A DNA stretch of 29,558 bases from Acidimicrobiaceae bacterium UBA7830 (lineage in GTDB: Bacteria; Actinomycetota; Acidimicrobiia; Acidimicrobiales; Ilumatobacteraceae). The notes beneath the pieces are model-generated. The model was given only the letters and a program-made list of their open reading frames with translations, searched no databases and was not told the origin of the DNA. Both the position numbers and the translations under genes were made by a program. Below are positions 1 to 7,606 of the stretch, one piece after another. The first letter of the stretch is position 1. Each line of letters opens with the position of its first letter. The stretch is from the NCBI GenBank assembly GCA_002501485.1, contig DLTS01000021.1, forward strand, positions 1-29,558. Reading direction: 5' to 3'.

Positions 1-2
1 AT

Positions 3-848
3 GGCATGACCCAAGCGATATTGGTGAGGATGAATCCTGCTGCATCAACGCAGCGAATCATTCGCCTCACCATCTGGGGAGCGTTCGCGTCTCCGATTGC
101 CATCCCAGCAACCGAATTTCTTCGTGGCACGTTTGGTTGGCGGGTCGCAATTGAAGTTCCTGCTGGTGTTGCCTGTTGTGTGTTTTTGCTCGCTGCCCGC
201 GTTGTGCGGCGGGTTCCAAGGCACGGTGAGTTTGAGCGGTCGCCAACATGGAGGATCGCAGTAACAACCGCAGCTCGATCGGGGGCAGTTCGCTGGCACG
301 CAATCGGGGTGTTCTGTGCGTATATGTCGATGTCGACGTTGTTGGTGTTCCAGCTTTCAATTATGAGGTGGGCAGGGCTTTCTGCTGCTGCCGCTGCCGG
401 TTTTGGTGGAGCGAGGGGTCTACTCCAACTCCTAGGAAGGTTGCCGTTGCAACGGGCACTCCGCCGTTACGGGCCTTGGTTCCTTCTTGCGGGCGCACGA
501 TTGTGCGTGGCAGTTGCTTGTGGGCTGGTGCTCATCAGTGGGAATGTGGCCATTGCGTCGCTGTACGTAGCGATCGCCGGCGTCGGCATCGGTGCCATCA
601 GTGCACTCGATGGGATCGTTGCTCGAACAGTGATTCCAACCGGCGACTTTGGGGCCATAAGCGGGGTCGTCACATTCCTCGGCGCGATTGGTGGGGGAGT
701 AGCACCGGTGCTTGCTGGACTTCTCACCGATGTAAGCGGTGCACCGACGATGGCATCGGTGGTCGCCGCATCTGCTGCAGTGATTGCAGTTGCTTCTCTA
801 AATCGGACCAGATGGCATTTCACTCGGGCGAGTGAGAGCGTCACCTAG
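3..848 (+). CDS. MFS transporter, 3' part (truncated by window edge)
   Basis: The reading frame is open to the left edge, so this is the C-terminal part of a longer protein. The visible ~280 residues form about seven or eight hydrophobic helices rich in Gly and Ala, separated by short Arg-rich loops (for example the RVVRRVPRHGEFERS loop). This is the layout of the second half of a major facilitator superfamily transporter. The glycine-rich late helices (GVVTFLGAIGGGVAPVLAGLL) match the usual TM10-11 pattern. The substrate cannot be read from the sequence; drug or metabolite export is typical. An in-frame ATG at position 6 is probably internal. The gene converges on the thioesterase gene with 10 bp between the stop codons. 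Confidence 0.7.
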   Translation, partial: GMTQAILVRMNPAASTQRIIRLTIWGAFASPIAIPATEFLRGTFGWRVAIEVPAGVACCVFLLAARVVRRVPRHGEFERSPTWRIAVTTAARSGAVRWHAIGVFCAYMSMSTLLVFQLSIMRWAGLSAAAAAGFGGARGLLQLLGRLPLQRALRRYGPWFLLAGARLCVAVACGLVLISGNVAIASLYVAIAGVGIGAISALDGIVARTVIPTGDFGAISGVVTFLGAIGGGVAPVLAGLLTDVSGAPTMASVVAASAAVIAVASLNRTRWHFTRASESVT

Positions 849-865
849 CTGGTGCGAACTAGGTG
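842..865. terminator. Inverted repeat containing both convergent stop codons
   Basis: CACCTAG (842-848) and CTAGGTG (859-865) are perfect 7-bp arms around a 10-nt loop. The TAG of the MFS gene is in the left arm and the reverse-strand TAG of the thioesterase gene is in the right arm. There is no T-run on either side, so it is at best a weak bidirectional terminator. Confidence 0.35.
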
Positions 866-1287
866 GTGAGAACTGCCTGAGTCTGGGTGGTTCGAGAGAC
901 AACCTTCCCCTCTGGGTTAATGACATCGGTGGTGACGGTGATCGTCCGACGCCCAGCCATCACAAGGGTTGACACGATCGAATACAACGCTTGTGGAGCG
1001 GGGCGAAGGAAATTCGTTGATGATGAGATTGTCGAGGTTCCAGCTCCTTCCGGCAGGTGCTGTACCGAGAGGAACGCCCCAATCGCATCCGCAAGCGACA
1101 TGAGGTATCCGCCGTGCAGATTGCCGTTTACCGTGCAGAATTTCTCCCTCCATGCGATGCGCCCGGTCACGCGTTCAGGGGTAAATGTGTCGATGACGAC
1201 CTCGCAGAGGTCGGTGAATGGCATGGACGTTCTGATCCATTCAGTGTTTGCTGGATCGCCGGGAATGAGTGGTGTTTCAGTGCACAC
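859..1287 (-). CDS. PaaI-type hotdog-fold thioesterase
   Basis: The 142-aa protein has the single hotdog domain of the PaaI/YdiI acyl-CoA thioesterase family at normal family length. The signature is NGNLHGGYLMSLADAIGAF (residues 54-72), where the HGG loop and the following helix carry the acidic active-site residue (D67), followed by the typical strand SSTNFLRPAP. It probably hydrolyses acyl- or aryl-CoA thioesters in the cytoplasm; the substrate is unknown. The start is a GTG supported by a TAnnnT hexamer (TACGGT) ending 6 nt upstream, which suggests a leaderless mRNA. It lies downstream of the SDR gene on the same strand, 104 bp away, with its own promoter. Confidence 0.85.
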   Translation of the reverse strand: MCTETPLIPGDPANTEWIRTSMPFTDLCEVVIDTFTPERVTGRIAWREKFCTVNGNLHGGYLMSLADAIGAFLSVQHLPEGAGTSTISSSTNFLRPAPQALYSIVSTLVMAGRRTITVTTDVINPEGKVVSRTTQTQAVLTT

Positions 1288-1293
1288 GCGTCG

Positions 1294-1299
1294 ACCGTA
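1294..1299 (-). promoter_or_regulatory. Putative -10 of the thioesterase gene (leaderless)
   Basis: TACGGT on the minus strand is separated from the GTG start by 6 nt, so transcription would begin at or next to the start codon. No clear -35 is seen. Confidence 0.5.
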
Positions 1300-1391
1300 C
1301 GCCGTCGGGCATCGAAGGTCGTGAGTGGGCGGCCACGAGTCTGGTTGGCGAGAGTGTGAGCGACCGTGTCTTAGGGTGAACGGTTGGCTCG

Positions 1392-2189
1392 TTAGGTATG
1401 TCGGGAGGTCATCCCGCCATCGACGGGCAGGATCACGCCGTTCATATAACTCGATGCAGGAAGCACCAGGTTCAACATGCCGTGGGCGATTTCTTCTGGT
1501 TGTCCGTAGCGACGAACGGGCACGCGACGTTTTGCGAAGATCTCTTTGTGTTCGTCGGCAATGTTCGACGTCATACCGGTCACGATCGGCCCCGGGCAGA
1601 CTGCGTTTGCAGTGATGCCGTGACGACCGAGTTCAACCGCAAGTGATCGAACGAGACCAATAACTGCGTGCTTTGAGGCGTTGTACGCAGGAATTCCGCC
1701 AGTTGCACCAAGACCTTCGGTCGACGCGGTGCATACGATCCTGCCGCCATCACTCTTCATGAGGTAAGGGAGCGCGGCTCGGGTAAGCCGTGCATAGGAG
1801 GTGATATTGACGGCGAGAGTTGCATCCCATGCTTCGTCGAATACGTCGGCGGTTGTTGTCATGTCGGCGTTAACCACGACCCCGGCGTTGTTGATGAGAA
1901 TGTCGATGCCTCCAAACGCCTCGGCAACAGCATCTGGGAGGGCATCGAGTGCAGCATTATCGGTGACGTCGACGGTCCAGCCCTTCACGCAGTCCGCTCC
2001 GTGCACGTCCGAGATTTCTCCAACCACTTGGGCAACGCCTTCACCGTTGCGGTCGACGACGGCAACTAGGGCACCTTCATCGGCGAAGAGGTGGGCGGTG
2101 GCGCGCCCGATACCTGATCCTGCGCCGCTAACGATGGCGACGCGACCTGCGATCGAACGGCTTCCTGAGGTTAAGCGAGTTGTGCTCAT
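1392..2189 (-). CDS. Short-chain dehydrogenase/reductase (SDR)
   Basis: This is a 265-aa classical SDR, an NAD(P)(H)-dependent oxidoreductase of alcohols or ketones. Visible motifs are the dinucleotide loop GAGSGIG (22-28), an acidic residue after strand 2 (VVDRN, D46, favouring NAD(H)), NNAGV (100-104), the catalytic S156/Y169/K173 set (YNASK), and the C-terminal PVDGGM typical of FabG-like members. It lacks the insertion typical of mycofactocin-dependent SDRs with tightly held NAD, so it is annotated as a generic SDR although it is divergent from mftD. The start is an ATG with TACCTT 6 nt upstream. The substrate is unknown. Confidence 0.9.
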   Translation of the reverse strand: MSTTRLTSGSRSIAGRVAIVSGAGSGIGRATAHLFADEGALVAVVDRNGEGVAQVVGEISDVHGADCVKGWTVDVTDNAALDALPDAVAEAFGGIDILINNAGVVVNADMTTTADVFDEAWDATLAVNITSYARLTRAALPYLMKSDGGRIVCTASTEGLGATGGIPAYNASKHAVIGLVRSLAVELGRHGITANAVCPGPIVTGMTSNIADEHKEIFAKRRVPVRRYGQPEEIAHGMLNLVLPASSYMNGVILPVDGGMTSRHT

Positions 2190-2195
2190 GCACCG

Positions 2196-2201
2196 AAGGT
2201 A
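2196..2201 (-). promoter_or_regulatory. Putative -10 of the SDR gene (leaderless)
   Basis: TACCTT on the minus strand lies 6 nt before the ATG at 2189. Confidence 0.5.
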
Positions 2202-2268
2202 ATGACAAGAGATCGATAACTCAGCACCGGAAGTCGCGCTCGGAAGAGATGACAGGAGTGTTCGCAGA

Positions 2269-2274
2269 TACCCT
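2269..2274 (+). promoter_or_regulatory. Putative -10 of mftD (leaderless)
   Basis: TACCCT ends 6 nt before the ATG at 2281. An AGGAG at 2254-2258 is 22 nt from the ATG, too far to act as a ribosome site, which favours a leaderless start. Confidence 0.5.
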
Positions 2275-2280
2275 CGCGGT

Positions 2281-3456
2281 ATGGGAAATCCGTGGTTCGA
2301 GTCGGTGGCAGTTGCTCAACGGCGTGCCGAGCGTATTCTTCCGCGCCACGTCTATGATGCGCTGATCGCCGGTAGCGAGGCAGGACTCACACTCGACGAC
2401 AACCGTGCCGCCTACCGTGAACTCGGCTTTCAGCCAGTGATCGCCGATCGACCGTCAGAGCGTCATCTTGCTACGTCGGTGCTTGGTCTTGACCTCTCGA
2501 TGCCGGTGATGATTTCACCAACCGGTGTGCAGGCAGTGCATCCAGACGGTGAACTTGCAGTGGCGCGGGCAGCAGCAGCGCGTGGTACCGCTGTTGGGCT
2601 TTCATCGTTTGGCTCAAAGCCGATGGAAGACATCGCCGCTGAAAATGAGAATTTTCTTTTCCAGATGTACTGGATCAACGGGCGTGACTGGGTGAGCGCT
2701 CAGATGGATAGGGCGCGCTCTGCCGGAGCGAAAGCCGTCATTTTGACGCTCGACTGGTCGTATAGCCACAGCCGCGACTGGGGGAGCCCTGAACTTCCGG
2801 ATGGCATTGATCTCAAGACGATGGTGAAGTATGCGCCGTCGGTGCTTGCCCGCCCGCGGTGGCTTGGTCGGTTCTTGAGGGCGGGGCACCTTCCCGACCT
2901 GACGGCTCCAAATATGAGCATTGACGGCTCGCCCCCTCCAACATTTTTCGGTGCCTACGGGCAGTGGATGGGTTCGCCGCAGCCGACTTGGGATGACCTT
3001 GCGTGGTTTGTCAATGAGTGGAATGGCCCTTGTGTGGTGAAAGGTGTGATGCGGGTTGACGATGCTCGTCGTGCGCGTGACGCCGGCTTCACCGGATTGT
3101 CGGTTTCCAATCATGGAGGCAACAACCTTGATGGAACGCCATCGCCGCTTCGAGCATTGCCGGCGATCGCTGAAGCGGTTGGCTCAGAGGTTGACGTGAT
3201 ACTCGACGGAGGTGTCCGACGTGGCAGCGACGTCGTCAAGGCGGTCGCTTTGGGCGCTCGGGCGGTCATGATCGGGCGTGCTTACCTTTGGGGGCTTGCA
3301 GCGAATGGCCAGGCAGGTGTCGAGAATGTGCTCGATGTCTTACGGATGGGAATTGACTCGGCTCTTCTTGGAATGGGCGTCGAGACAGTGCATGATCTTC
3401 AACGGGAACACCTTGTAATTCCCGATGGTTTTGAGCGCCGCTTGGGCATCCACTGA
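2281..3456 (+). CDS. mftD: Pre-mycofactocin synthase MftD
   Basis: The 391-aa protein is an FMN-dependent enzyme of the alpha-hydroxy-acid oxidase (LldD-like) TIM-barrel family. It resembles mycobacterial MftD as I recall it along its whole length: the N-terminal WFESVAVAQ, SPTGVQAV, SYSHSRDWGSP, GVMRVDDA, SNHGGNNLDGTP and the long C-terminal block IGRAYLWGLAANGQAGVEN. H278 in SNHGGNNLD is the active-site base position; the NN replaces the RQ found in lactate/glycolate oxidases, as in MftD. MftD oxidatively deaminates the Val-Tyr-derived mycofactocin precursor to give the redox-active pre-mycofactocin. No mftA, mftB, mftC, mftE or mftF is nearby, so here it is detached from the usual cluster. 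The start matches the MftD N-terminus. Confidence 0.9.
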   Translation: MGNPWFESVAVAQRRAERILPRHVYDALIAGSEAGLTLDDNRAAYRELGFQPVIADRPSERHLATSVLGLDLSMPVMISPTGVQAVHPDGELAVARAAAARGTAVGLSSFGSKPMEDIAAENENFLFQMYWINGRDWVSAQMDRARSAGAKAVILTLDWSYSHSRDWGSPELPDGIDLKTMVKYAPSVLARPRWLGRFLRAGHLPDLTAPNMSIDGSPPPTFFGAYGQWMGSPQPTWDDLAWFVNEWNGPCVVKGVMRVDDARRARDAGFTGLSVSNHGGNNLDGTPSPLRALPAIAEAVGSEVDVILDGGVRRGSDVVKAVALGARAVMIGRAYLWGLAANGQAGVENVLDVLRMGIDSALLGMGVETVHDLQREHLVIPDGFERRLGIH

Positions 3457-3475
3457 ACGCAGTTACGAGTCTCGG

Positions 3476-4129
3476 CTACACCCACGTTGCCCAGGTGTCG
3501 AGCGGAAGTCGTTCGGCGACGAGGTCGTTGACCGGAGCTGCGGTATTTCGGTAACCGATTGCCATCCCGCAGAACAACATTTCTTCTTCTGGTGCGCCGA
3601 CGAACTCCATGACTGCACCGTGGCGGCTCGACCAGTATTCCTGAGCACACGTATCGAGACCGACCTCTACTGCCAGCAGCATGAACGTCTGAAGGAACAT
3701 TCCGAGGTCTGACCATTGAGGCTCGTTGAAGCGACGGTCGATGGTGATGAAAAACGCAGCGGGAGCATCGAAGAAGCGGGCATTGCGAGCGAACTGTTGA
3801 AGGCGGCCGGCTTTGTCTTCGCGGGGAATGTCGAGGAGGCCGTACATCTGCTCGCCTAGTTCAAAACGGGCGGTTCGGTGGGGCTCCCAAAGGTTCGCAG
3901 GATAGACGTCGTATTCTGACGGTTCAGTATCAGGTTGAGTGCTGAGGAAGTAGAGAAAATCGGTCATCCGAGAACCGTTGAGCACGTAGATACGCCACGG
4001 TTGAACATTGCCACCTGACGGCGCTCGGGCGGCGTTTTTGAGAAGGTCACGAAGAAGTTCATCGTCGACTGGATCGGTGAGGAAGTCTCGGATTGATCGG
4101 CGAGCTGCAACGGCTTCGGATACGTCCAT
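3476..4129 (-). CDS. Nitroreductase-family flavoprotein
   Basis: The 217-aa product is a nitroreductase-fold, FMN-dependent NAD(P)H oxidoreductase. Signatures are the N-terminal RRSIR phosphate-contacting motif (10-14), APSGGNVQPWRIYVL (36-50), the late helix DLGMFLQTFMLLAVEVGLDTC, and the C-terminal GMAIGYRN. The frame is open further upstream to 4210, but that would run into the dedA coding region. The ATG at 4129 gives the family-typical MDVSEAVAARRSIR start and a 38-bp gap after dedA, so I chose it. It is probably co-transcribed with dedA, as no good promoter hexamer is seen. Its substrate (quinone, nitroarene, flavin or a dehalogenation substrate) cannot be told. Confidence 0.85.
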   Translation of the reverse strand: MDVSEAVAARRSIRDFLTDPVDDELLRDLLKNAARAPSGGNVQPWRIYVLNGSRMTDFLYFLSTQPDTEPSEYDVYPANLWEPHRTARFELGEQMYGLLDIPREDKAGRLQQFARNARFFDAPAAFFITIDRRFNEPQWSDLGMFLQTFMLLAVEVGLDTCAQEYWSSRHGAVMEFVGAPEEEMLFCGMAIGYRNTAAPVNDLVAERLPLDTWATWV

Positions 4130-4166
4130 GAACCCAGTGTTGCAGTCGGTGGCTGGCGTTTTCGCG

Positions 4167-4808
4167 TCAGAGATGCTGAGCCGACGATCGACGCTTTCGC
4201 ACCACTTCAATGATCACGTTGATGGCGAGTGCGGTGAGAAACGCAATGAGGAACGCCGCTGTGTGGTTGTCTTGGAGTGCTTTTCCGAAGATCGCTCCGA
4301 GGACTGCTGCGTAGGTGGCCCAGATGCTGACGGCGAGCACTACCCACTTTACGAACCACCGCTGCGGCTGTTGGGTGAGTCCACATGAAATAGTGAGCGC
4401 CGTTCGGCCACCGGGGATGAATCGTGCGGTGACAAGAAGAAGACCGCCTCGGTTGCGAACTTGTTCTGCTGCCCAGTCAAGTCGCCGTTGCGTCGAGGGT
4501 TTACGGGTTGCCCGACGAGAGATTGGTCCATGAAATGAGCGACCGATGAGATACGCGAGGTTGTCTCCGATGAAGGCACCGATCGCTCCCGCAATGATGA
4601 CCAAAATGAGGTTTTGATCTCCGGCACCGGCGGCAACCCCACCGATGATCACAGTGGTTTCGCTGGGTACGACCGGTACTACCGAATCGAGCAGTGCGAT
4701 CACAAAAATGACGGCGAGAAACCATTGTGCACTAGATGTATCAACTAGCCAGTTGGTGAGTCGTGCAACGATGCCGTCTCCAGATGCGGCGAGGATGACA
4801 CTGTGCAC
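4167..4808 (-). CDS. DedA/VTT-family membrane protein
   Basis: This 213-aa polytopic membrane protein has the DedA (SNARE-associated Golgi protein, VTT) domain. Family marks are the acidic reentrant segment with VPSETTVIIGG, the glycine-rich GAIGAFIGDNLAYLIGR, and RFIPGGRT followed by a hydrophobic region. DedA proteins act in membrane lipid (undecaprenyl-phosphate or phospholipid) translocation and proton-motive-force homeostasis. The start is a GTG with TACCAT 7 nt upstream. It is divergent from the ferredoxin gene, with an 87-bp intergenic region carrying a Crp-type palindrome, and it leads a probable two-gene unit with the nitroreductase. Confidence 0.88.
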   Translation of the reverse strand: MHSVILAASGDGIVARLTNWLVDTSSAQWFLAVIFVIALLDSVVPVVPSETTVIIGGVAAGAGDQNLILVIIAGAIGAFIGDNLAYLIGRSFHGPISRRATRKPSTQRRLDWAAEQVRNRGGLLLVTARFIPGGRTALTISCGLTQQPQRWFVKWVVLAVSIWATYAAVLGAIFGKALQDNHTAAFLIAFLTALAINVIIEVVRKRRSSAQHL

Positions 4809-4815
4809 GGCATTG

Positions 4816-4821
4816 ATGGTA
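4816..4821 (-). promoter_or_regulatory. Putative -10 of dedA (leaderless)
   Basis: TACCAT on the minus strand lies 7 nt before the GTG start at 4808. Confidence 0.45.
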
Positions 4822-4836
4822 TCTGGTGACCCAGTC

Positions 4837-4852
4837 TGTGAAGAAAGTCACA
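4837..4852. promoter_or_regulatory. Perfect Crp/GlxR-type operator
   Basis: TGTGA-AGAAAG-TCACA is an exact match to the TGTGA-N6-TCACA consensus of cAMP-responsive Crp/GlxR regulators. It is flanked by a further GTC/GAC pair, so that GTCTGT (4834-4839) and ACAGAC (4854-4859) are also inverted. Its centre (4844.5) is about 51 bp upstream of the ferredoxin start and about 37 bp upstream of the dedA start, so it could act on both promoters. Confidence 0.65.
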
Positions 4853-4882
4853 TACAGACGTGAGTTGAGACGCATTCACCAG

Positions 4883-4888
4883 TAGCGT
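4883..4888 (+). promoter_or_regulatory. Putative -10 of the ferredoxin-P450 operon (leaderless)
   Basis: TAGCGT ends 7 nt before the ATG at 4896. The same hexamer with the same 7-nt gap precedes the last gene of the window. Confidence 0.5.
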
Positions 4889-4895
4889 CCCACCC

Positions 4896-5090
4896 ATGCG
4901 TGTATTCGTTGATGAAGAAAAATGCCAGGGCCATAACCGTTGTTTTGCCATCGCCCCTGAGTTATTTGATGTCGATGACTACGGCACTGCGTTTGCATTG
5001 AACGACGGCGCCGTTCCCGCTGGGCTTGTGGACAAAGCTCGACTTGCCGCAGCAAATTGTCCCGAATTCGCAATCACGATTGAAGACTGA
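4896..5090 (+). CDS. [3Fe-4S] ferredoxin, P450 redox partner
   Basis: This 64-aa single-cluster ferredoxin carries CQGHNRC (10-16) and a distal NCPEFAI. The second cysteine of the usual CxxCxxC is a histidine (C-x2-H-x2-C...CP), the variant seen in actinobacterial P450-associated [3Fe-4S] ferredoxins. It would pass electrons one at a time to the P450 encoded 17 bp downstream. No ferredoxin reductase is in the window. It is the first gene of a two-gene operon with an apparently leaderless promoter and a Crp-like box upstream. Confidence 0.92.
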   Translation: MRVFVDEEKCQGHNRCFAIAPELFDVDDYGTAFALNDGAVPAGLVDKARLAAANCPEFAITIED

Positions 5091-5107
5091 ATTTCTCGGA
5101 GTATCTC

Positions 5108-6325
5108 ATGACTGGAATGTACGAAAAAGTTCTCGACTGGGTGAATGACTTTGATCATGCCGACCCTGAATACAACGAGCGAGCGCACGAGATTTGGGAG
5201 GAGTTTCAGGGTTCTGAATGCCCGGTAGCTCACAGCGAACGCTACGACGGGCTGTGGGCACCGTTTACCTACGAGATGGTCCACGAGATCGCCTATGACA
5301 CCGAGCACTTCACTTCGCAGGGTGTTGTGGTCAACACTGGCCGCCCTTTGATCGAGGCTCCTGTTGGGCCTGCGCCGCCCATCACGAGCGACCCGCCATT
5401 CCACAACATTGCCCGTCGTCTTCTGCTGCCTCCGTTTGCACCAAAGGTGATTGCAGAGTGGGAGCCTGAAGTTCGCCGGCTCTGCAATGATCTCCTCGAT
5501 CGCATGGGTGCTATCACCGAAGGTGAATCAATTGTCGATGGCGCGGTGCAATATGCGCAGAGCATCCCTGTCAACGTGATCGCCCGGATGCTCGGCTTCC
5601 CGCAAGAGGATGAAGCGCTCTTTAGAGACTTTGTGCACAACGTGCTTGAACGCATTAACGAACCGGCAGAGGATCGCGAAGCGTTTATGCAGCCCTTGGC
5701 CGATTACCTCGATAAGCAAATTGAGGATCACCGGGCGAACCCCCGCAATGACCTCACGAACTACCTGCTCAACGCCGAAATCGCAGGTAACAAACTTTCT
5801 GACGAACATGTCCGCGGATCGATCCTCCTGCTCCTTGTTGCCGGAATCGACACGACGTGGTCAGCGATTGGGTCATCGCTCTGGCACCTCGGAACCCACC
5901 CAGATGACTTGCAGCGTCTCGTTGACGAGCCAGACGTCATGATGTTTGCTCTCGAAGAGTTCCTTCGTGCGTACGCTCCAGTGACCATGGCTCGTCTCGT
6001 TAAAGACGACTACGACTTCCATGGTTGCCCGATGAAGGCCAACGATTGGGTGCTGCTTCCGTTCCCTGCTGCGAACCGTGACCCTAAGCAGTTCGAACAC
6101 GCAACTCAGTTCGTGATCGACCGTCAAGAGAATCGCCATGGAGCTTTTGGACTTGGTATCCACCGCTGCTTGGGCTCAAACCTTGCGCGTCTGGAACTTA
6201 AGGTGGCGGTCGAAGAGTTTGTTCGACGGTTCCCGTCGTTCACCGTCGACGGCGACACCCGTTGGAGTGTCGGTCAGATTCGAGGACCGCGCGAGCTGCC
6301 GTTACGAGTGGTGAAGACCAGTTGA
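5108..6325 (+). CDS. Cytochrome P450
   Basis: This 405-aa soluble bacterial P450 has the oxygen-binding I-helix AGIDTT (245-250), the ExxR pair E284/R287 in EEFLR, and the heme-thiolate loop FGLGIHRCLG with C354 as axial ligand, all at normal spacing. It would hydroxylate a small hydrophobic substrate with electrons from the adjacent ferredoxin; the substrate is not evident and the CYP family cannot be named without alignment. Translation starts at ATG 5108 with GGAG 6 nt upstream. Its last 24 bp overlap the 3' end of the convergent CLC gene. Confidence 0.95.
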   Translation: MTGMYEKVLDWVNDFDHADPEYNERAHEIWEEFQGSECPVAHSERYDGLWAPFTYEMVHEIAYDTEHFTSQGVVVNTGRPLIEAPVGPAPPITSDPPFHNIARRLLLPPFAPKVIAEWEPEVRRLCNDLLDRMGAITEGESIVDGAVQYAQSIPVNVIARMLGFPQEDEALFRDFVHNVLERINEPAEDREAFMQPLADYLDKQIEDHRANPRNDLTNYLLNAEIAGNKLSDEHVRGSILLLLVAGIDTTWSAIGSSLWHLGTHPDDLQRLVDEPDVMMFALEEFLRAYAPVTMARLVKDDYDFHGCPMKANDWVLLPFPAANRDPKQFEHATQFVIDRQENRHGAFGLGIHRCLGSNLARLELKVAVEEFVRRFPSFTVDGDTRWSVGQIRGPRELPLRVVKTS

Positions 6326-7567
6326 CGATCGACGCAGCGCGTGCCGCTGCGTCTCATAGATCGTTCCAGAGCCTGAAGCAACCCAGGCAACGAGACAGCC
6401 AATCGTTATCGGGGCAACGGCTGCAGAGCCGAATAACTCCAGGCCCATCACACTGCACGCGAGTGGTGTATTCGCAGCTGCACCAAAGGTAGCGACCATG
6501 CCTATTGCGGCCGCAACGCCGATTGGCAGGCCCACAAGCTCGCCAACCGATGCCCCAAGTGTGGCGCCAATGACGAACAGTGGGGTGACCTCGCCGCCGA
6601 GGAACCCTGTGCCAATAGTAATTGCGGTAAACACGACTTTGAGTGCGAAGACGGTGAGGGCGATTGAGGCACCTGACAGCGCCGTGTCGAGGAGTGGGAG
6701 CGACAAGCCAAGATAGTCACGTCCGAATAGGGCCGACAGGCCGAGCACCGCTGCGCCGCCAATGACGGGACGGAGTACCGTCGACGGGAGATACCGGCGA
6801 CCGAGGTTTCTGATGGTCGATGTTGCCGAGATAAACATTCGAGCGGCGATCCCACACGACACGCCGACAACGATCAGAGCACCGAGCGTTGACGACGACA
6901 TCGAGAGATCCACCGAAAGTCGAGGAACGTGGTCGTGGCCCAGCCACCCGACCGTTGCGTCTCCGACGAAAGATGCGGATATTGCGGGCACGAGCGCTCG
7001 GAGTCGCAGACGCCCGACGGTTGGTACTTCGAGTGCAAAGACAACTCCTGCGAACGGAACGCCGAATACTGAGCCGAAGCCTCCGGCTAGGGCAGCAATG
7101 AGCAGGAGGGAGCGGTCACGGCGCTGAAGTTTGATGAGGCGGCCGAACGCGTCGCTGAGGCTCCCCGACATTTGGAGAGCGGTTCCCTCTCGACCAGCCG
7201 ATCCGCCGAACAAATGTGTCCACCATGTTCCGAGCAGAACAAGCGGTGCCATTCGCCGGGGAACCCAGCGAGTTGGGCTGTGGATCTCCTGTAGCAGGAG
7301 TGAATTCCCCGAGGTGGAGCGACCGGCGAGCCATTTGTTCGAGAGCCCGATGACCAGACCTGCGATGGGCAGAAGGTAGATCATCCATTGTTCATCGGTC
7401 CGGAATGCGGTCGCCCGATCGAGACCCTCAAGGAATAGATACGAAGCGCATCCTGCGAGCAGTCCTGAGAACCCTCCGAGAACGATCCAACGGATGGTGT
7501 GCGAAAGATAAAGCAGTGTCCGTTGTACCGGTGATGTAGGGGCGCGCTCAGGGATTTTTGTTGACAT
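6302..7567 (-). CDS. CLC-F type fluoride/proton antiporter
   Basis: This is a CLC-superfamily membrane protein without CBS domains. The anion-pathway motifs are those of the fluoride-exporting CLC-F branch rather than chloride CLCs: GREGT (residues 125-129 from this start) instead of GREGP, the GSGIP region replaced by SGNSLLLQEIH, and a C-terminal GTIYETQR. The neighbouring block MAPLVLLGT...THLFGGSAGREG is also CLC-F-like. The gating glutamate is present (GREG). It would expel cytoplasmic fluoride. The start is uncertain: ATG 7567 leaves 39 bp to the divergent regulator gene, while an in-frame ATG at 7603 would leave 3 bp. No fluoride riboswitch fits in that space. Confidence 0.85.
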   Translation of the reverse strand: MSTKIPERAPTSPVQRTLLYLSHTIRWIVLGGFSGLLAGCASYLFLEGLDRATAFRTDEQWMIYLLPIAGLVIGLSNKWLAGRSTSGNSLLLQEIHSPTRWVPRRMAPLVLLGTWWTHLFGGSAGREGTALQMSGSLSDAFGRLIKLQRRDRSLLLIAALAGGFGSVFGVPFAGVVFALEVPTVGRLRLRALVPAISASFVGDATVGWLGHDHVPRLSVDLSMSSSTLGALIVVGVSCGIAARMFISATSTIRNLGRRYLPSTVLRPVIGGAAVLGLSALFGRDYLGLSLPLLDTALSGASIALTVFALKVVFTAITIGTGFLGGEVTPLFVIGATLGASVGELVGLPIGVAAAIGMVATFGAAANTPLACSVMGLELFGSAAVAPITIGCLVAWVASGSGTIYETQRHALRRSSTGLHHS

Positions 7568-7606
7568 TCTCACCAGATACTTACCGCATTCTGATGTACT
7601 CATGGG

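Noticed and set aside
1801..2202. Open frames on the plus strand across the SDR gene, and similar long antisense frames elsewhere
   Set aside because: They are composition-driven shadows of well-supported genes with no recognisable domain or start signal.
4130..4210. Longer N-terminus of the nitroreductase
   Set aside because: It would overlap the end of dedA and adds residues unlike the family; the MDVSEAVAARRSIR start is typical.
7561..7566. TTGACA as a -35 for the response-regulator gene
   Set aside because: It overlaps the chosen CLC start and has no -10 at 16-18 nt; probably coincidental.
7568..7606. Fluoride riboswitch before the CLC-F gene
   Set aside because: The 39-bp space is too short for the structured aptamer and none of its conserved elements are seen.
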